A stretch of 14,160 nucleotides of DNA from Campylobacteraceae bacterium (GTDB lineage: Bacteria > Campylobacterota > Campylobacteria > Campylobacterales > Sulfurovaceae). A program made the translations under genes and the position numbers. Shown here one piece after another: positions 11,511 to 14,160 of this stretch. The notes under the pieces are model-generated. The model did not search any database. It had not been told where the DNA came from and was given only the letters and a program-made list of their open reading frames with translations. The stretch's first letter is position 1, and each line of letters starts with the position of its first letter. Location of the stretch: contig JALSHP010000261.1 in NCBI GenBank assembly GCA_026982175.1, positions 1 to 14,160 of the forward strand, given 5' to 3'.

Positions 11511-13859
11511 GTGCATATTTTTATCTTTATAATAACCATTATATTGCTATATGGAGCTTTTTCAACCTCATTTCACTCTACTGAAATGGTGGGTAAAATT
11601 GGACACGCTTATGGTCAAGGTAATATCAATCTTTTTGGTTATCTAGCCTATGTTAATTTATTTATTTTACTCTACCCTCTCTATAGAATTTATAAAAATA
11701 GAAAATTGTTAAAAGATATAGAGTTCTATACAGGTTGGTTGTTGTTTCTTATTTCACTAATTTTACTACAGACTTTGGTTGTTAATATTTATGATGCAGG
11801 AATGATTGGAATGAGTCTCTATGATTTTCTTAATCCTTTTGTTGGCAAAGCAGGTATGTGGCTCTTATGGCTCTTAAGCACCGTGATTTCTGCCTTTTTA
11901 ATTTTGGATGAAATCCCAAATTTTCAAGCCTATCTTAATTATTTAAATAAATATAGAATACTTTTACAGAAGAAGATCGTTGCTTTATGGGATGAGTTAA
12001 GTGTTAAAGTTGAAAATCCTTTTTTTGACAAAAAGAGTACCGAGAGTATGACCACCATTGTTGCGAGTAAAAAAGTACGCAGAAATTTAAATAGTACGGT
12101 GGTTAAACAAAAAGTTCCTAAAAAAATATCGCATAAGAAAAAGCCTCTCAAAAAGAAGTTAAAAAAGAGTAGTGAAGATATTGCTATGTTAGAAGAGCGT
12201 CCTTTAGATGATATTGGTAATATTGAGATTCAAGAAGTTCCACAAGTAATTGAGGATGAAGAGGTGTTTAGTGAAGAAAAAATTCTAGAAGAGCAAGAAG
12301 CTAAAAAAGAGAAAAAACCTCAAAAAGAAGAAGTGCTTGAAGAGCTTTATAGTGAAGAGAAAATTATTGAGGAGAGGGAAAAGACCACAAAGATTTTAGA
12401 TGAGTTAAAAGAGAATAAAGCCTTAATGGATGAGCTTGAAAGAGGTGAAATTGAAGAGCCTGAAGATTTTATTTTGCCTTATTTGGACTTTTTGGCCGAA
12501 GCTCCTCAAACGCGAACCAAAGTTGATGAGGAAGAGATAGACCGAAAGGTACATGAACTCTTAGATAAATTGGGACAGTTTAAAATCACAGGGGAGGTGA
12601 TGGATATTTACTCTGGTCCATTGGTCACCACTTTTGAGTTTAAACCCGCTGCCAATGTTAAGGTTTCTAAAATTTTAAATCTACAAGATGACCTTGCCAT
12701 GGCACTTCGTGCTGAAACCATCAGAATTCAAGCACCTATTCCTGGGCGTGATGTTATAGGGATAGAGATTCCCAATGAGAGTTTTGATACCATCTATCTG
12801 CGTGATATTTTAGAGAGTGAACTCTTTATGACCTCCAAATCACCTCTTACTATGGCGATGGGAAAAGACATTGTGGGTAATCCATTTGTAACTGACTTAA
12901 AAAAACTTCCTCACTTACTCATTGCAGGAACAACGGGTTCTGGTAAATCGGTAGGGATTAATGCGATGATTTTGTCGTTACTCTACCGTAATGACCCCGA
13001 TAACTTGAAGCTGATGCTCATTGACCCTAAGATGTTGGAGTTTTCTATCTATAATGATATTCCACACCTCATTACCCCTGTTATTACTGATGCAGCTAAA
13101 GCCATAGCCGCTTTGGCAAATATGGTAGGAGAGATGGAGCGACGCTACAAGATGATGGCAGAGAGTCGTACTAAAAATATTGATAACTATAACGAAAAAG
13201 CTAAGAAAAAGGGTATTGATACCATGCCGTTTATTGTGGTGGTAATTGATGAACTCGCTGACCTCATTATGAATGGAGGAAAAGATGTTGAGTTCTCAAT
13301 CGCACGGTTAGCACAGATGGCAAGAGCCGCAGGAATTCACCTTATTGTCGCAACCCAAAGACCATCGGTTGATGTTGTGACAGGACTCATTAAAGCGAAT
13401 CTTCCTTCACGTTTAGCTTATAGAGTAGGGCAGAGAATTGACTCAAAAGTTATTTTAGATGCATTGGGTGCTGATAGTCTATTGGGTAAGGGAGATGCTC
13501 TTTTTACGCCACCTGGTAGCAATGCTTTAGTACGAATTCATGCCCCTTGGAACTCTGAAGATGAGGTTGAAGAGATTGTAGAGTTTTTAAAAGCACAACG
13601 GGCTCCTGATTATGATGAACGCTATTTGGTTAAAGAGGATTCTGATACTAAAGTAGGTTTAGGGGTACAAGGTGATTTAGATGAACTCTATGAAGAAGCA
13701 AGGGCTATTATTTTAGCTGACCAGAAGACTTCTATCTCTTATTTACAACGTAAGTTACAAATAGGTTATAACCGTTCGGCTAATATTATTGAACAACTTC
13801 AAGAGATGGGGGTACTCTCTGCCCCAAATAATAAGGGACAACGAGAGATTTTGCTCTAA
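11511..13859 (+). CDS. ftsK: DNA translocase FtsK
   Basis: A 782-residue septal DNA pump. The N terminus has four membrane segments (about 3-16, 41-60, 74-95, 115-134). A charged linker follows (about 165-335): first strongly basic (186-220, rich in Lys), then acidic with an imperfect repeat (SEEKILEEQE at 254-263, SEEKIIEERE at 281-290). The motor holds Walker A GTTGSGKS (473-480) and Walker B VVVIDE (576-581), plus ATQRPSVDVVTG (614-625). A C-terminal gamma winged-helix (about 735-777) would read polar chromosome motifs. FtsK moves DNA at the division septum and activates Xer recombination. It is much shorter than E. coli FtsK (1329), mainly in the linker, which is normal for Campylobacterota. 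The start is GTG after GGAG. Confidence 0.96.
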   Translation: MHIFIFIITIILLYGAFSTSFHSTEMVGKIGHAYGQGNINLFGYLAYVNLFILLYPLYRIYKNRKLLKDIEFYTGWLLFLISLILLQTLVVNIYDAGMIGMSLYDFLNPFVGKAGMWLLWLLSTVISAFLILDEIPNFQAYLNYLNKYRILLQKKIVALWDELSVKVENPFFDKKSTESMTTIVASKKVRRNLNSTVVKQKVPKKISHKKKPLKKKLKKSSEDIAMLEERPLDDIGNIEIQEVPQVIEDEEVFSEEKILEEQEAKKEKKPQKEEVLEELYSEEKIIEEREKTTKILDELKENKALMDELERGEIEEPEDFILPYLDFLAEAPQTRTKVDEEEIDRKVHELLDKLGQFKITGEVMDIYSGPLVTTFEFKPAANVKVSKILNLQDDLAMALRAETIRIQAPIPGRDVIGIEIPNESFDTIYLRDILESELFMTSKSPLTMAMGKDIVGNPFVTDLKKLPHLLIAGTTGSGKSVGINAMILSLLYRNDPDNLKLMLIDPKMLEFSIYNDIPHLITPVITDAAKAIAALANMVGEMERRYKMMAESRTKNIDNYNEKAKKKGIDTMPFIVVVIDELADLIMNGGKDVEFSIARLAQMARAAGIHLIVATQRPSVDVVTGLIKANLPSRLAYRVGQRIDSKVILDALGADSLLGKGDALFTPPGSNALVRIHAPWNSEDEVEEIVEFLKAQRAPDYDERYLVKEDSDTKVGLGVQGDLDELYEEARAIILADQKTSISYLQRKLQIGYNRSANIIEQLQEMGVLSAPNNKGQREILL

Positions 13860-13867
13860 AAATTATT

Positions 13868-14160
13868 TTATGCGTGATTATCTACGGTTGGGGGAATAAT
13901 CTCTCCAGAAGCTTGTTGACTTAATGCTTCTGGATAAGCTTTGTAATGTTCTCTCACTGCATTTGCCAATCTCTTTTTGGTCTCAAGCTCTACAGGAGTA
14001 GGATTCTCTTGTGGGAGTGCTTCTAAAATGGATTCGAGCAATTTCTCTTGTGGTTTTGGCATTTTACTTACCCATGAAGCTAAAAGGTCTCGGTTGACAT
14101 GAGAGGGGATTGACCCCATGATACCTACATCATTTTGATTGTGAACCAATAGCCCAGAGG
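13868..14160 (-). CDS. Unrecognised protein, C-terminal part (runs off right edge)
   Basis: Reading leftward, the frame is open from the window edge to a TAA at 13870-13868, giving about 97 residues. A TTG at 14149-14147 could serve as a start, but upstream codons stay open and no ribosome site is visible, so I treat it as a truncated gene. The sequence is soluble and rich in Pro and Glu; notable blocks are GIMGSIPSHVNRDLLASWV, ALPQENPTPVELETKKRLA, and the ending YPEALSQQASGEIIPPTVDN. I do not recognise the family. The gene converges on ftsK with an eight-base gap and no obvious terminator hairpin between them. Confidence 0.65.
   Translation of the reverse strand, partial: SGLLVHNQNDVGIMGSIPSHVNRDLLASWVSKMPKPQEKLLESILEALPQENPTPVELETKKRLANAVREHYKAYPEALSQQASGEIIPPTVDNHA

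Overview
The window is AT-rich bacterial chromosome that reads as Campylobacterota (formerly Epsilonproteobacteria), plausibly a free-living Sulfurovum- or Sulfurimonas-like member. The grounds are gene content and order: lptA-engB-GNAT-membrane protein-mrdA, ilvB-ilvN-lpxD and ubiX-coaD-tmk are blocks I know from Campylobacter-type genomes. Other grounds are the short FtsK, the short single-domain N-acetylglutamate-synthase-like GNAT, and the DUF302 and DUF2237 genes. The genus is inference; no rRNA is present.

Left part (1-7421). The 5' end of psd points left and diverges from a tightly packed envelope/growth operon: lptA (LPS transport), engB (ribosome-assembly GTPase), an ArgA-like acetyltransferase, a small MreD-like membrane protein and mrdA (PBP2). 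Junctions overlap by 1, 13 and 4 nt or are 5 nt apart. A second promoter then drives ilvB-ilvN (acetolactate synthase) and lpxD (lipid A).

Middle part (7437-9195). Two leftward single genes encode an exported CxxC thioredoxin-like protein and a membrane-anchored DUF302 protein. A rightward DUF2237 gene follows; its stop codon overlaps that of the convergent tmk.

Right part (9192-14160). A leftward operon ubiX-coaD-tmk makes prenyl-FMN, coenzyme A and dTDP. Next come a leftward tRNA-Leu(CAA) with tandem hairpin repeats just downstream, a leftward HU gene, a rightward ftsK (DNA translocase), and the 3' end of an unrecognised leftward gene that runs off the window. Every gap is under 300 bases; the largest (10780-11073) holds the tRNA and the repeats.

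This is mainly a housekeeping region and I see no convincing new multi-gene system. The points most worth a second look are small: the tRNA-Leu locus (two U-U mismatches, an abutting leader hairpin and a duplicated 24-nt hairpin element), an all-Cys/His version of the PBP2 zinc site, a terminator hairpin that also encodes the end of tmk, a terminator-like hairpin inside lpxD, an inverted repeat framing the lptA -10 box, and a Ser in the valine-binding loop of IlvN.
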